From IMG/VR virus record IMGVR_UViG_3300006875_000207, positions 1 to 21,264 of that record: a stretch of DNA of 21,264 nt; one strand, written 5' to 3'. The stretch is from a virus. The notes beneath the pieces were generated by a model. It was not told where the DNA came from. It saw only the letters and a list, made by a program, of their open reading frames with translations, and did not search any database. Positions 1 to 8,410 of the stretch are shown piece by piece (position 1 is the first letter of the stretch; each line of letters starts with the position of its first letter). The position numbers and the translations under genes were made by a program.

Positions 1-2483
1 CACCCGCCGCGGATCTGCTGTTCCGGGAGCCCCGTCGCAAAGTCGGTGAACACGCCGCCGCCGATGCGATTGCCAGCCGTGAGGTCCAGGAACTTGGCGA
101 CCCGCTGTTCTGGCTTAAGTCCGGCGTATCCAGGGGCTTTTGCGAGCCGTTTCGCCAAAGCGGCCGTATCGCCCCGAGAAGCCCGGTACGCGGCCCACAT
201 GTCCAGCGGGTTGAATGCGTCGAACGTGGCGGCGTTGATTGCACCTGAGTACAGATTGCGGGTGTGGAATGCCGGGCTGGCCAAGGCACCGACTTTCCAG
301 AAACTCAGGAACTGGTTGTAGGCGTTGGCAGCGGACTGTTCGACATCGCCAAGCTGCGTGGATTTGACCACCGTCGCCAGTTCAGCGACGAGACGCTCTG
401 GGACCGACACGTTTGTGATGTCGGTGTTGAACAGCGTCTTCCACATCTTCTTAAAGTTATTCGCGTCAAAGTTCAGCCGCTTCGCCGCGTCGGTGAGCTG
501 GACCATGCCGTCCTGCAGGCCGTCAGGGCCAATGCCAGATGCGGCCTCCCGGAGCCTGGGAATGATGCGGTCGGCGTTGGCGAGGACACGGCTCTGGCCA
601 CGCTCATAGCGCTCCAGATTCGTCCACCCCGGCGTGTCGAAGATGCCTGTTCCCGTCTGTGCGAACTGCTGATCTGAGCCGCGCAGCAGATTGACGAGGT
701 CGTCACGGTTCTTCTGCATCTCCTCAATCACCGGCTTCATCATCGCCTTGCGCTCGGCGCTGGTGGCGTTCTTAAAGTCAGCGGATGCGACGAGTTCACG
801 CAGGCGCTCGCGGAACGGAACCTGCACTCCAATGGATGTGAAGGCGTCGTCCAGAAGTTTCCTGGCCGGTTTCTGCTTGGCGTTGATCAGGGACTGCTGC
901 AGGCCAGCGGCATCAAACGGCAGACCATTGGGTGTTCCGGGCGCAGCCTCCAGGGCTCGGCCGCCGGTCAGGATGCGGAACGTACGCTGCCCGCCCGGTA
1001 TGTCGGTGTACGCCTTGCGACCACGGCCAAAGTTGTCGGAGGTGCCAAGCAGGGCCTGTCCGCGAGCCCACGGCTGTTCGACACGCTCCACAGCGTTGGG
1101 CCGAACGGGGTCCAGGATTTTCTCCCACCACTTCAATTGCCGCGGGAAGAACTCTGTCCCTGACGCACCACGCCAGCTCTGGTCAGGCAGGCCCTTGGAG
1201 ATGGCATCTAGGCGAGCCTTCTCGGTGGCGTTCAGGTATTCTTCACGGACGGTGCGGAACTCTGGCACGTTCTCCAGCACCCAGTCCGCCACTTGGTCGC
1301 CACTGCTTTTTGGCATCGGCCCGTACACGCCAGGCGCGGTTGGGATGGGCGACGACTCTGCGTAGTCCACCAGCGCACGCTGCACATCGGTGCTATCAAA
1401 AGTTCGCAGCGTCTCCGGGATGCTGGTCGGAACTCCTTGTACGCCCTTGGCCCGCTGGGCGGCAGCAACCGACTCTGCGTCCACGCCCATGGCCTCACGC
1501 AGCATCTTGCCGCGCAGCAGTCCCCGGGCCTCGTCGGCACGGGAGGCATTGCGCTTTGCGATGCGGGAGTCCCACTGAAGGTCAGGGTTCAGGGTGCCGC
1601 CGGACGGTGCGTGAAGGCCAGCGATCAGAGGATTGACGAGCCAACTGGTGTACGGATTTCGTTTGGAACCTTCGGCAAGTGTGTCCAGCGTACTGGCTAC
1701 TGTGTCGCCAAACTGCTTGCCAAACACATCGGTGTTGAATCCGATGTTCGTACCAGGGATCCGCACATCGACCAGGCTAGCGGCATTGCCGGTCAGGTCG
1801 GTGGGGTCAATCCCGAACCGCTTGGCCTGCGTCTGCCACCGCGCCAGGGCTTCCGCCTTCAGCGTCGGATCAGTGATCTCAGCCAGGGCCTGTTCGGGCG
1901 TGATGTCGCGCATGTACTTGCGAACACCGCCGCCAGCCTTCCTGGTCGCCCCAAGAGTGGAGCCCTCCCACGCAGCCTCCGCGGCATTGCGCAGCAGGCC
2001 AGACGCCTTCATCGCCTTGCCGGTCTGAGTCGCCGCGCCACGCCCCAGGATGGCCAGCGGATTGGCCCAGGTGAGCGGGTCCAAAAGCATCTCGGCAGCA
2101 AGCGAGCCCGTGAAGTTGCCCCACGTATCCTTGTCGCCAATCATGCCGTACTGCCGCAGCAGCTCACGGCCAGTGACACGGTCGTCGGATGTTCCGAGGA
2201 ACGACAGCGGCTTGCCTGCCAGCAGGCCGCGGACGAAGGCGCCAGGCGTGTCGAAGAGCCAGCCCGCCGCAGCCAGGCCGGAAGAGCCCGCCTTGGCCAG
2301 GGAGTCCAGCATCCCGCTCTTCTGGTCGTCCGGCATCAGATCGGCAATCGTCGCCCGCTGCCGACCAAGCGGAGCGATGCCAATTACATCGCCGTCGTCG
2401 TCCGGAGGCAGAAGCCCTAGCTCCGCCTGTTGCTGGAGAACTCCGTATGGATCATACAGGTCAAAGAGCGGGGAGCGGGCCAT
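1..2483 (-). CDS. Very large phage protein, C-terminus beyond the window (putative internal virion or ejected protein)
   Basis: An open frame of 827 codons starts at the ATG at 2483 and reaches the left edge without a stop, so the C-terminus is missing. I read the whole frame and found no in-frame stop. The start overlaps the stop of the preceding gene in a TAATG junction, which implies coupled translation. Near the N-terminus (residues 107-140) lies a conserved-looking stretch with LLRQYG, DTWGNF and LLDPLTW. Near residues 728-747 is FWKVGALASPAFHTRNL, a pattern I associate with very large multidomain phage proteins carried in or on the virion. Much of the rest is helical and rich in Ala, Arg and Leu. 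Its size and its position after the tail genes fit an internal or ejected protein, but that role is inferred. No catalytic motif was recognised in the visible part, and an enzymatic domain may lie beyond the edge. Confidence 0.9.
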   Translation of the reverse strand, partial: MARSPLFDLYDPYGVLQQQAELGLLPPDDDGDVIGIAPLGRQRATIADLMPDDQKSGMLDSLAKAGSSGLAAAGWLFDTPGAFVRGLLAGKPLSFLGTSDDRVTGRELLRQYGMIGDKDTWGNFTGSLAAEMLLDPLTWANPLAILGRGAATQTGKAMKASGLLRNAAEAAWEGSTLGATRKAGGGVRKYMRDITPEQALAEITDPTLKAEALARWQTQAKRFGIDPTDLTGNAASLVDVRIPGTNIGFNTDVFGKQFGDTVASTLDTLAEGSKRNPYTSWLVNPLIAGLHAPSGGTLNPDLQWDSRIAKRNASRADEARGLLRGKMLREAMGVDAESVAAAQRAKGVQGVPTSIPETLRTFDSTDVQRALVDYAESSPIPTAPGVYGPMPKSSGDQVADWVLENVPEFRTVREEYLNATEKARLDAISKGLPDQSWRGASGTEFFPRQLKWWEKILDPVRPNAVERVEQPWARGQALLGTSDNFGRGRKAYTDIPGGQRTFRILTGGRALEAAPGTPNGLPFDAAGLQQSLINAKQKPARKLLDDAFTSIGVQVPFRERLRELVASADFKNATSAERKAMMKPVIEEMQKNRDDLVNLLRGSDQQFAQTGTGIFDTPGWTNLERYERGQSRVLANADRIIPRLREAASGIGPDGLQDGMVQLTDAAKRLNFDANNFKKMWKTLFNTDITNVSVPERLVAELATVVKSTQLGDVEQSAANAYNQFLSFWKVGALASPAFHTRNLYSGAINAATFDAFNPLDMWAAYRASRGDTAALAKRLAKAPGYAGLKPEQRVAKFLDLTAGNRIGGGVFTDFATGLPEQQIRGG

Positions 2484-4111
2484 TAACTGTCCATCGGAAT
2501 ATATCTAGGTCTGCCGGTCGGCGCAGGTGTTGGCGCAGCCCGCCCTGCTGGGTTAGATGTTTGATTCCACGGCCATCGCTCCCTATTGGCCGAGGCATGC
2601 GCGGCGGCCTCGGCCTCCGCCGGATCCATTCCGTACGGAGGCTGTTGCAGACGAGCCGCAAGACGCTTCTCGCTGTCGTAGCTGAACCCGCCCCAATCAG
2701 TGTCCATGGAGTCTCGCAGCCGATCAATCTCTGCCAGGCCATCTGGGCTGTCCCATCTCCCTTCCGAAATGTCGCTCACCCCGGCAGCGGCTGGGTCTTT
2801 CTCACGCCGCGCGGCATCGGCCTGCTGCTGCAGGATCGCAAGCTCTTCTGGAGTTCTTTGCTGTAGACCTCGGCCAGTCGCCATTCCGCGCGCCACCTGC
2901 AGTCCAAGATCAGTGAGCTGCTGGTTGTGCAATGCCTCTACGCCAAGGGGAGTCGGGCCGAAGTTGATTGGCCCGCCGCCACGGTTAGCGTTGAGGGCCG
3001 CGTTCTGCTGGTTCAGAATGGCCGCTTGCATGGGCCTGCTCAGGCCAGGGAGTGCAAGCGCACCTGCGTAATTGCCAGCCCGCATCATCACCTGCGCCCG
3101 CCACTGCAGTTCCTTGGCCTGGCGGTCGGCAAGTTTCTTGGCACGGCCTCGCTCACGCAGTTGGTCTGCAGTCAGTGCCATGTCTTCTTCGGTCGGATTG
3201 GTGATGCCAGCAGCGTCACGCAGGCGGCCCATCATGCGAGCATTTGACTGCTGCTGCCCTAGTTCCCGGTTCGCCTTCAGCTTTTCCGGGGTCAGCATGT
3301 ACACCATCTCTGGGCCGTTGGGGCCATCGACCATCGTCGGAACGTACCCGCGGGCCGCTAGGTCGGGCCTCTCTAGCGACGGGTTTCGGTCCCGGTTGTC
3401 AACCTCCTTGCCGACCATCCGGCCGTCTGTGGCGGCGTTGGCAGTCCCAGCACCCGGGGCCCGCGGCAAGTAGGTCACGCCACCGCTTGGGCTGTAGACC
3501 GGGGCGTAGCCGCTCTGGCCAACTCCCATCATGTCACGGTCACGCGGGCTCATGCGCGCCTCGGCAATCTCCGCCCAGGTGGCACCGGCGTCACGCATCG
3601 CTTGCTCTTGCTCGCCCGTGTACTTTGGCCGGGCGTTGTATTGATCACGCTCTGCCTCCGTGGAGAACGCTGGCCCACTTCCGACCGGGCTGCCAAGCGT
3701 CGGGTCTGGCTTTGGCGCAACCGGCGCCGTGGGCTTGCGGACTGTGTCGTACTGCCGTGTCCGCTGATTCCAAACCCGCATCGTCCCGGGCTGGTCGCCG
3801 GGGAGCGTGTCAGTAGACGACATGTCCAGCGGTGCAGGCCGCATGGAAGCCCGCAGGGCCATCTCCTCTTCGTCCGGCGGGCGGTTGCGTCCCTCTTCAA
3901 ACTGACGCTGCATGTCTCGGCTGTATGCATCACCCAGGCCGGTCTGCGCGTAGGCAACCCGGCGGGCCTCGTCGGGGTGCATGCCAGCGGCGATCAGCTC
4001 GCGGATCCGCTGGAGCGTCTTCGCCTCAACCTCACCGACAGTCGGTTCGACGTTCAGCGGCGACGACGGGGCGCCTTCCAGGTTGCTTTCGGATGCAGCG
4101 TAAACGGCCAT
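2483..4111 (-). CDS. Helical phage structural protein of unknown function (542 aa)
   Basis: The ATG at 4111 is chosen over an upstream in-frame ATG at 4198. It lies 7 bases after the previous stop and has a GAGG ribosome site; the upstream option would overlap that gene by 80 bases with no ribosome site. The protein has no signal peptide or clear membrane span. Residues 25-70 are a charged helix, 71-230 are Pro/Gly-rich and probably flexible, and 278-345 are a long charged helix that could form a coiled coil. A segment around residues 344-376 carries RAGNYAGALALPGLSRP and then Ala/Asn/Gln-rich sequence; I have seen similar segments in internal proteins of podovirus-like phages. It is followed by the giant protein gene through a TAATG junction. 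A role as an internal or ejection-associated protein is inferred; no enzyme motif is visible. Confidence 0.9.
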   Translation of the reverse strand: MAVYAASESNLEGAPSSPLNVEPTVGEVEAKTLQRIRELIAAGMHPDEARRVAYAQTGLGDAYSRDMQRQFEEGRNRPPDEEEMALRASMRPAPLDMSSTDTLPGDQPGTMRVWNQRTRQYDTVRKPTAPVAPKPDPTLGSPVGSGPAFSTEAERDQYNARPKYTGEQEQAMRDAGATWAEIAEARMSPRDRDMMGVGQSGYAPVYSPSGGVTYLPRAPGAGTANAATDGRMVGKEVDNRDRNPSLERPDLAARGYVPTMVDGPNGPEMVYMLTPEKLKANRELGQQQSNARMMGRLRDAAGITNPTEEDMALTADQLRERGRAKKLADRQAKELQWRAQVMMRAGNYAGALALPGLSRPMQAAILNQQNAALNANRGGGPINFGPTPLGVEALHNQQLTDLGLQVARGMATGRGLQQRTPEELAILQQQADAARREKDPAAAGVSDISEGRWDSPDGLAEIDRLRDSMDTDWGGFSYDSEKRLAARLQQPPYGMDPAEAEAAAHASANRERWPWNQTSNPAGRAAPTPAPTGRPRYIPMDS

Positions 4112-4118
4112 CAGATCC

Positions 4119-5678
4119 TCACGTAGTGCTGGGAGATGAGCGGCGGCGGAGCCTGGGAGGCGGGGCAAGCAACTGCGGACCCTGCTTGGGCTGACCAATC
4201 AGTTGTGCGCGGCCCGCTCCAGGGCGAACAGGATTGGAGTTGCGGCGGGAGGTGTCCTGCTTGTCGGCCAGGGCGAACAACTCATCGATCCTCCGCTTCA
4301 TGGCAGAGTACTCAGAGGCGGAGATGTTGCCTTGCGACGACCGGATGTTCAGCTCGGCCATCATCCGCCTGGCCTGGCTGCGGTAGTCGTCGCCCTGGTT
4401 CTGGGTAATCTGTTGGCGGGCGTCACGCTGGATGCTGCTGGTCTGCTGGTTCTGCTGTTCGACCGGCATGATGGCTGGCTGCGAGCCTGACCGGCGGCCT
4501 TCGGCGGCCAGTTCGTACAAGCGGTTCGCCTCATTGATCAGGGCGATGGACTCTGGCGTCTGTCTTCCAGCCTGCCGCTGGATGTCGTTGGCACGGGCAA
4601 TGAGTTGCCGGGCCTGGGCGGCATAGTCCGGCTGGCCCTGCTTTACGGTCGGCTTCGGAACATCGGGCGTGGCCTCCACCTTCGGGGCTGGGCGGCTCTC
4701 TTCAGCAAGGTCTGCCGTTCCAGAACCGTTGCCGTTGTCCAGAACGCCACGGCTCAATACATATCCACCGGCCGCGCCAGCACCGAGCGCACCCCACGGG
4801 ATCTTTGGCCCCCTGTCTTTGACGACAGGCGAGTCAGGGAGGCGGCCAGGCATCCCCGGGTACGGGCCATCAGCCATCTCGCCCGCTGTGCGCAGAGGCG
4901 GCGTTGGCGGAGGGGGAGGCGCAGCACCGCGTGGCGGCGCAGGCGGCTCTGGCGTGCGGGGAGGCAATACCTCAAACTCCGCGTCTATGACACGCTGCGG
5001 GGCTGTCGATGGATCAAAGCCGAGACGCGGTTGCGTCGGCGCCGGAAGGCCGCGGAGCGGTGCCGGGATCAGGTCAGTGGATCGCGGGACCAAACTGCCT
5101 GGACCGCCAATACCTCCAACAGGGACGCCTGGGCCGCGGACGCCAAACGGGATGAGCGAGCGAATGTCAGGCTCCCGCGCGCCAGGACCAAGAGGAAGTT
5201 CCAACTGCCTGGCTGGAGCATCGCCAACAAAGAAGTTCTCGGGCGGCTTTGCAGCAGGCTGCGGCGGTGGGGAGTGAGGGGCCTTGCGAGGACGACCGCG
5301 GCGCTCACCGTCTAGTCGGGCGATGGCATTATCGTACGCCGCCATGATCTCGTCGGGACTGGCCCGGTCGATAGTGGCGAAGAACTCCGGGGCATGCTCT
5401 TGGAGGAAGTCGCGGATTTGCTTGCTTGGAGCCAGGCCAATTGACGGGTCGCCAGCCACCCGTTGATCAACCGTCACCGGGCTCCGCGGCCCGCGGCGCG
5501 GAGCGGATGGCGACCGAGCGTCCTCCATCATCTGAAGCACTTGCGACGGCGTCAGCTTGGACAGGTCCGTGCCTTTCGCCTTCAGGGAACGAAGCATGGA
5601 GTCCGCAGCGTCGATGTCTGCACCGAGGCCAGACAGCTTGGCCATCAGTTTGTTGAACGCAGCGTCGGGCCTAGCCAT
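4119..5678 (-). CDS. Pro-rich phage protein with a hydrophobic segment and a duplicated helical module (519 aa)
   Basis: The start is the ATG at 5678, which overlaps the previous gene by 8 bases; an in-frame ATG at 5735 would add 19 residues of Arg-rich out-of-frame-looking sequence. Residues 1-125 are helical and charged. Residues 130-290 are very rich in Pro and Gly and are probably disordered. Residues 293-312 form a Gly/Ala-rich hydrophobic stretch (core GALGAGAAGGYVL) that could be a weak membrane segment or a packed glycine helix. Residues 351-393 and 431-474 look like two copies of one helical module, each opening with DY-x-x-QAR and ending with a leucine-rich LY/LF-x-LA helix. The tail ends in Pro, Arg and Ser. 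I do not recognise the family. Its place among the late virion genes suggests a structural or ejected protein; a hydrophobic segment could fit membrane contact during DNA entry, but this is a guess. Confidence 0.88.
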   Translation of the reverse strand: MARPDAAFNKLMAKLSGLGADIDAADSMLRSLKAKGTDLSKLTPSQVLQMMEDARSPSAPRRGPRSPVTVDQRVAGDPSIGLAPSKQIRDFLQEHAPEFFATIDRASPDEIMAAYDNAIARLDGERRGRPRKAPHSPPPQPAAKPPENFFVGDAPARQLELPLGPGAREPDIRSLIPFGVRGPGVPVGGIGGPGSLVPRSTDLIPAPLRGLPAPTQPRLGFDPSTAPQRVIDAEFEVLPPRTPEPPAPPRGAAPPPPPTPPLRTAGEMADGPYPGMPGRLPDSPVVKDRGPKIPWGALGAGAAGGYVLSRGVLDNGNGSGTADLAEESRPAPKVEATPDVPKPTVKQGQPDYAAQARQLIARANDIQRQAGRQTPESIALINEANRLYELAAEGRRSGSQPAIMPVEQQNQQTSSIQRDARQQITQNQGDDYRSQARRMMAELNIRSSQGNISASEYSAMKRRIDELFALADKQDTSRRNSNPVRPGAGRAQLIGQPKQGPQLLAPPPRLRRRSSPSTT

Positions 5679-5928
5679 TCTTCTTCGCCTTCTTCTTGGG
5701 CAGGTCGGCAAGCTCGCCGTCGCCGGGGAGGTCATCTTCCTTCACGGGGGGCGTGTTGGGCTTGCCGTGCATCTCCTCGTCCAGGTCGGCCAAGTCGTTC
5801 TTCTCGGCGCGTTTCTGGAGGCGGTCCAGCAATGCCTTCTCCTCGCCGTCCTTGGTGACGAGCAACTGCTTCACCAGTCGCTCCAGCGCGGCGCGGTTGA
5901 GATCACGCAGGTCGAAGTCCATCTTCAT
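5671..5928 (-). CDS. Small highly charged protein of unknown function (85 aa)
   Basis: The ATG at 5928 shares an ATGA overlap with the preceding stop; a second ATG at 5922 is possible and would remove two residues. A GAGG sequence sits about 11 bases upstream. Residues 1-45 form an amphipathic charged helix (DLNRAALERLVKQLL, then LLDRLQKRAEK), the middle is acidic and Pro-rich, and the last residues are a lysine cluster (KKKAKK). Two opposite charge blocks in a short protein fit a scaffold-like or adaptor protein, but no family was recognised. It lies between two candidate internal-protein genes and overlaps both. Confidence 0.85.
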   Translation of the reverse strand: MKMDFDLRDLNRAALERLVKQLLVTKDGEEKALLDRLQKRAEKNDLADLDEEMHGKPNTPPVKEDDLPGDGELADLPKKKAKKNG

Positions 5929-6314
5929 CCGATCAGTCCTCGCAAGAGTCCGGTACGCTGGAGCATTGCCATCGCATTGGCATAGGCGTTTTGACGCTGA
6001 AGCGCGCCGAGCGCCTGAGCAAACTGTTCCTGTCCCTGCTGCGCCTGCATGGCGTTCATTGCCGTGGAAGCGGCGTCCTGTGCTTGCTGTGAGTAGGCGT
6101 CCGCCACACCGTCAGCCACAGACGAAGCCGCGCGGATGCCTGCCTGGTGCCGCTGCCCAGCACCGCGGGACATGCCAGCCCGGTCCAGCTCCTTCATCGC
6201 AAACCGCGGATCGCCGCTCGCCTGCGCCGTGGCCATGCGAGCGTTGAACATGCTCGGCGTGAGCTGGTCGCCGTACTGCGGGAGCGACGGCTGGGCAATG
6301 CGGACAGAGTTCAT
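5925..6314 (-). CDS. Small Ala/Gln-rich helical phage protein (129 aa)
   Basis: The ATG at 6314 overlaps the previous stop as ATGA, and the stop overlaps the next start in the same way. The protein is Ala-, Gln- and Met-rich with almost no aromatic residues. It is predicted to be mostly helical from about residue 55 onwards and ends in a short hydrophobic tail (TGLLRGLIG). It is the third of three consecutive genes with this composition. Small Ala/Gln-rich helical proteins downstream of the tail genes are common among internal core or ejection proteins of short-tailed phages; that parallel is by composition and position only, not by a recognised motif. Confidence 0.85.
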   Translation of the reverse strand: MNSVRIAQPSLPQYGDQLTPSMFNARMATAQASGDPRFAMKELDRAGMSRGAGQRHQAGIRAASSVADGVADAYSQQAQDAASTAMNAMQAQQGQEQFAQALGALQRQNAYANAMAMLQRTGLLRGLIG

Positions 6315-6634
6315 CGGAACAACCCTCCAAGGAGGCTGCCAGCCAGGGATTGGCTGTACTGCGAGGCGGCTTGCTGCGCCTCGCCCATCTGCTGGAGGCC
6401 CGCCAAGGCCAACTGCCGCGCGGCGCTCTGGCGAGCAACGGCGTAGTTGCGGTTGGCCTCCGCAGCGTCACGCGCGTACTGCGTGGCATTCACTCCAGCC
6501 CGCGTCATATACACATCACGGGCGTTTTGCCCGAGGCCCTGCGGAACCTGCTGCCGCATTCCTGCCAGCGCAGACTCCTGCATCTCCGGAGTAATCGGCG
6601 GACGATTGGCAAGCCGCGTGTCGTAGCGGAGCAT
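6311..6634 (-). CDS. Small Ala/Gln-rich helical phage protein (107 aa)
   Basis: The ATG at 6634 overlaps the previous TGA in a TGATG junction. The first 30 residues are mixed (PPITPEMQESALAGMRQQV). From about residue 45 the sequence is a continuous Ala/Gln/Arg helix (YARDAAEANRNYAVARQSAA), and it ends with a short hydrophobic tail, SLLGGLFR. This tail resembles the GLLRGLIG tail of the next gene. No enzyme or metal-binding motif is present. Position and composition suggest an internal virion or ejection protein; this is inferred. Confidence 0.85.
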   Translation of the reverse strand: MLRYDTRLANRPPITPEMQESALAGMRQQVPQGLGQNARDVYMTRAGVNATQYARDAAEANRNYAVARQSAARQLALAGLQQMGEAQQAASQYSQSLAGSLLGGLFR

Positions 6635-7626
6635 CAGCGTCCCACCTCACGCTCCACAATGCCCATGATCGGACGCAGCATGTCGGCATAGCCACGCATG
6701 CCGGACAGGGCGTCCCCGTATCCGCGGGACAGCCCATCCAGTATTCCGCCGTATTCGCCACGGTTCCGCGGATCGTTCTGGGTGTCGTAGAACTGATCCA
6801 TCCCGTAGGCAGAGGCGCCCAGCCCCTGACCGGCCAGGGCGTACAGTCCACTCAGCGCCTGTGTCAGCATGTCCTGCGGGGCGTTGCGGTTTCCGTAGTA
6901 GGCGGTGTCCAACTGCCGCCGACCGGCATCCGCCTCGGAACCGATGCCCGCATCACCGGCCATGATGTCGCGCCGCAGACCGTCCAGGAATCCGGCGGGA
7001 AGCGATCCGCCCCCACCAGGAACTGCGCCATATGAACCGGATGCGATCTCGCCATCAGTGCCCGTGGCAGTGAAGCCCGAGCCAGGAACGCCACCGCCGC
7101 CCAGCGACCCCGCAGCCGCCAGGCCGACCAACGCCTGGTTGCGACCCATGCCGTACTGCGAGCGGGCGTTCTGGTTGGCCGCCTGCATGTCGGCCACGGC
7201 CTTCTGGTATGCGGCCTGGTTGCTGGCCCACGCCTGCATGGCGTTGTTTGTCGCACCACCATACGCACCGAGCGAGGCGGCTCCGATGTTAGAGGCGGCG
7301 TTCTGCCGGGCGGACTCTGCCAGAGCGTTGGCGCCGTAGAAGTTGCCGCGCTCGTTCGCTATCGCAGTGCCGACGTTCCCAAGCCCTTGGGCATAGTTCC
7401 CATAAGCGGCAGCCGTGGAGTTGGCGAATTGCCCAGGCTGCGAATACAGCCCACCCAGGAATTGCATGGCGTTCCCGTGCCGCTGGGCCCCAGCCTGCGT
7501 TTGGGCCGCGGCGACGTTCGCCTCTGCGTTGCGGTCGTTTTGATAGGTCTTGGCGGCCAGCGCCTGGGCGACTGGGTCACCAGTAAACTGATACCGCTGG
7601 TTGGTGTTGAGGCCGAGAAGTTGCAT
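6634..7626 (-). CDS. Ala/Asn/Gln/Gly-rich phage structural protein (330 aa)
   Basis: The ATG at 7626 follows a 28-base gap and has a purine-rich AGGGGGA ribosome site three bases away, so translation probably starts afresh here. Residues 25-165 are very rich in Ala, Asn and Gln with regular spacing, which suggests long helices. Residues 165-220 are Gly-rich and flexible. The C-terminal third contains Tyr-, Gly- and Asp-rich sequence and ends in a helix (LRPIMGIVEREV). There is no signal peptide and only a weak hydrophobic patch (ALVGLAAAGSLGG). With the two following genes it forms a set of similar composition. A role in the internal core or in DNA ejection is plausible but not shown by any motif I can name. 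Confidence 0.88.
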   Translation of the reverse strand: MQLLGLNTNQRYQFTGDPVAQALAAKTYQNDRNAEANVAAAQTQAGAQRHGNAMQFLGGLYSQPGQFANSTAAAYGNYAQGLGNVGTAIANERGNFYGANALAESARQNAASNIGAASLGAYGGATNNAMQAWASNQAAYQKAVADMQAANQNARSQYGMGRNQALVGLAAAGSLGGGGVPGSGFTATGTDGEIASGSYGAVPGGGGSLPAGFLDGLRRDIMAGDAGIGSEADAGRRQLDTAYYGNRNAPQDMLTQALSGLYALAGQGLGASAYGMDQFYDTQNDPRNRGEYGGILDGLSRGYGDALSGMRGYADMLRPIMGIVEREVGR

Positions 7627-7654
7627 GTGTCCCCCTACTATCTATTGGCCGTTC

Positions 7655-8410
7655 TCAGCGGATCCGGAGTCGCACCGGCCGTTTTTTCTCCACAACAGCA
7701 CAGTTTTCCTCGTCAAAACTGGCCCCCGCCAGGACGTTGGACCCCTGCGGCCAGCCAACGATCTGCAGTGACCGGATCCGCCGATCCAGCTCCTGGGTGA
7801 ACGCCAGGAGCCTGGTCACCACGCCCCACAGCGTGGCAATGCGGGGGTCCATGTCGGCGGAGTTCTTCTGGTAAAAGAGGAAGTACTGATACAGGTCGCC
7901 TTCGCCGCTCTGTCCTTGCGGGCCAGCGGGTCCACGGGCGCCGTCCTTGCCGGGGGCGGGCTCACCGTTGATGGTGTCGGCGTTGACGTTCCCGGCGTCC
8001 ACGTTCTCCACAGTCACGTTTTGGATGTACGTGTCGCCTTCAATGGTCACTGATGGACCGGCGTAGTACTGATTCAGATTCTGCGTGAGCGATGTACGGA
8101 GGTCGAACTGGGGCGATCCGTAGTAGGTGCTGTACCAGTCACCGGCCCTGTAGCCACCATTGCCTGGAGCCTCCACAAACCCGCCGTCCTGGAGGTTGGG
8201 GAACAGCTCTGGGTAATCGCCTGGATTCCATCCTGACTGCGACAGAACTCCGCCGCGCTGCGGGAATGAGGCGTTGCCGAATGCCACAGGCCCCCGATGC
8301 TCCAGGGGTTGGGCGCAGTTGAACAGGGCTTGCGACAATGCCTGCGCCAGCGCGGGCGGCATCTGCCCGTCAGTTGCCCGGTTGAATGCTGGAGCTGCGC
8401 GTGTCAGCAT
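7655..8410 (-). CDS. Virion protein with a short collagen-like stretch (251 aa)
   Basis: The start is the ATG at 8410, which overlaps the nozzle stop as TAATG; an upstream in-frame ATG would place over 180 residues inside the nozzle gene in another frame and is rejected. Residues 119-150 are a short beta-rich run with regular Val/Ile/Asn spacing (SVTIEGDTYIQNVTVENV). Residues 154-171 are six Gly-X-Y triplets of collagen type (GKDGARGPAGPQ and on). Residues 172-220 are helical with a possible coiled coil (VVTRLLAFTQELDRRIRSL). A beta stem, a collagen triplet run and a coiled coil are the hallmarks of trimeric phage fibres or spikes, so a trimeric tail or neck appendage is a fair inference. It lies directly after the tail nozzle. 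Confidence 0.88.
   Translation of the reverse strand: MLTRAAPAFNRATDGQMPPALAQALSQALFNCAQPLEHRGPVAFGNASFPQRGGVLSQSGWNPGDYPELFPNLQDGGFVEAPGNGGYRAGDWYSTYYGSPQFDLRTSLTQNLNQYYAGPSVTIEGDTYIQNVTVENVDAGNVNADTINGEPAPGKDGARGPAGPQGQSGEGDLYQYFLFYQKNSADMDPRIATLWGVVTRLLAFTQELDRRIRSLQIVGWPQGSNVLAGASFDEENCAVVEKKRPVRLRIR

Noticed and set aside
1293-2420. 375-codon open frame on the plus strand
   Set aside because: It lies wholly antisense to the continuous 827-codon minus-strand gene. Its protein is Arg/Gln/Ala-rich with no motif, as expected for an antisense shadow in GC-rich DNA.
4900-4960. G/C-rich short repeats that might be a tandem repeat or array
   Set aside because: They encode the proline runs of the 519-residue protein and show no regular spacer structure; no CRISPR-like array occurs in the window.
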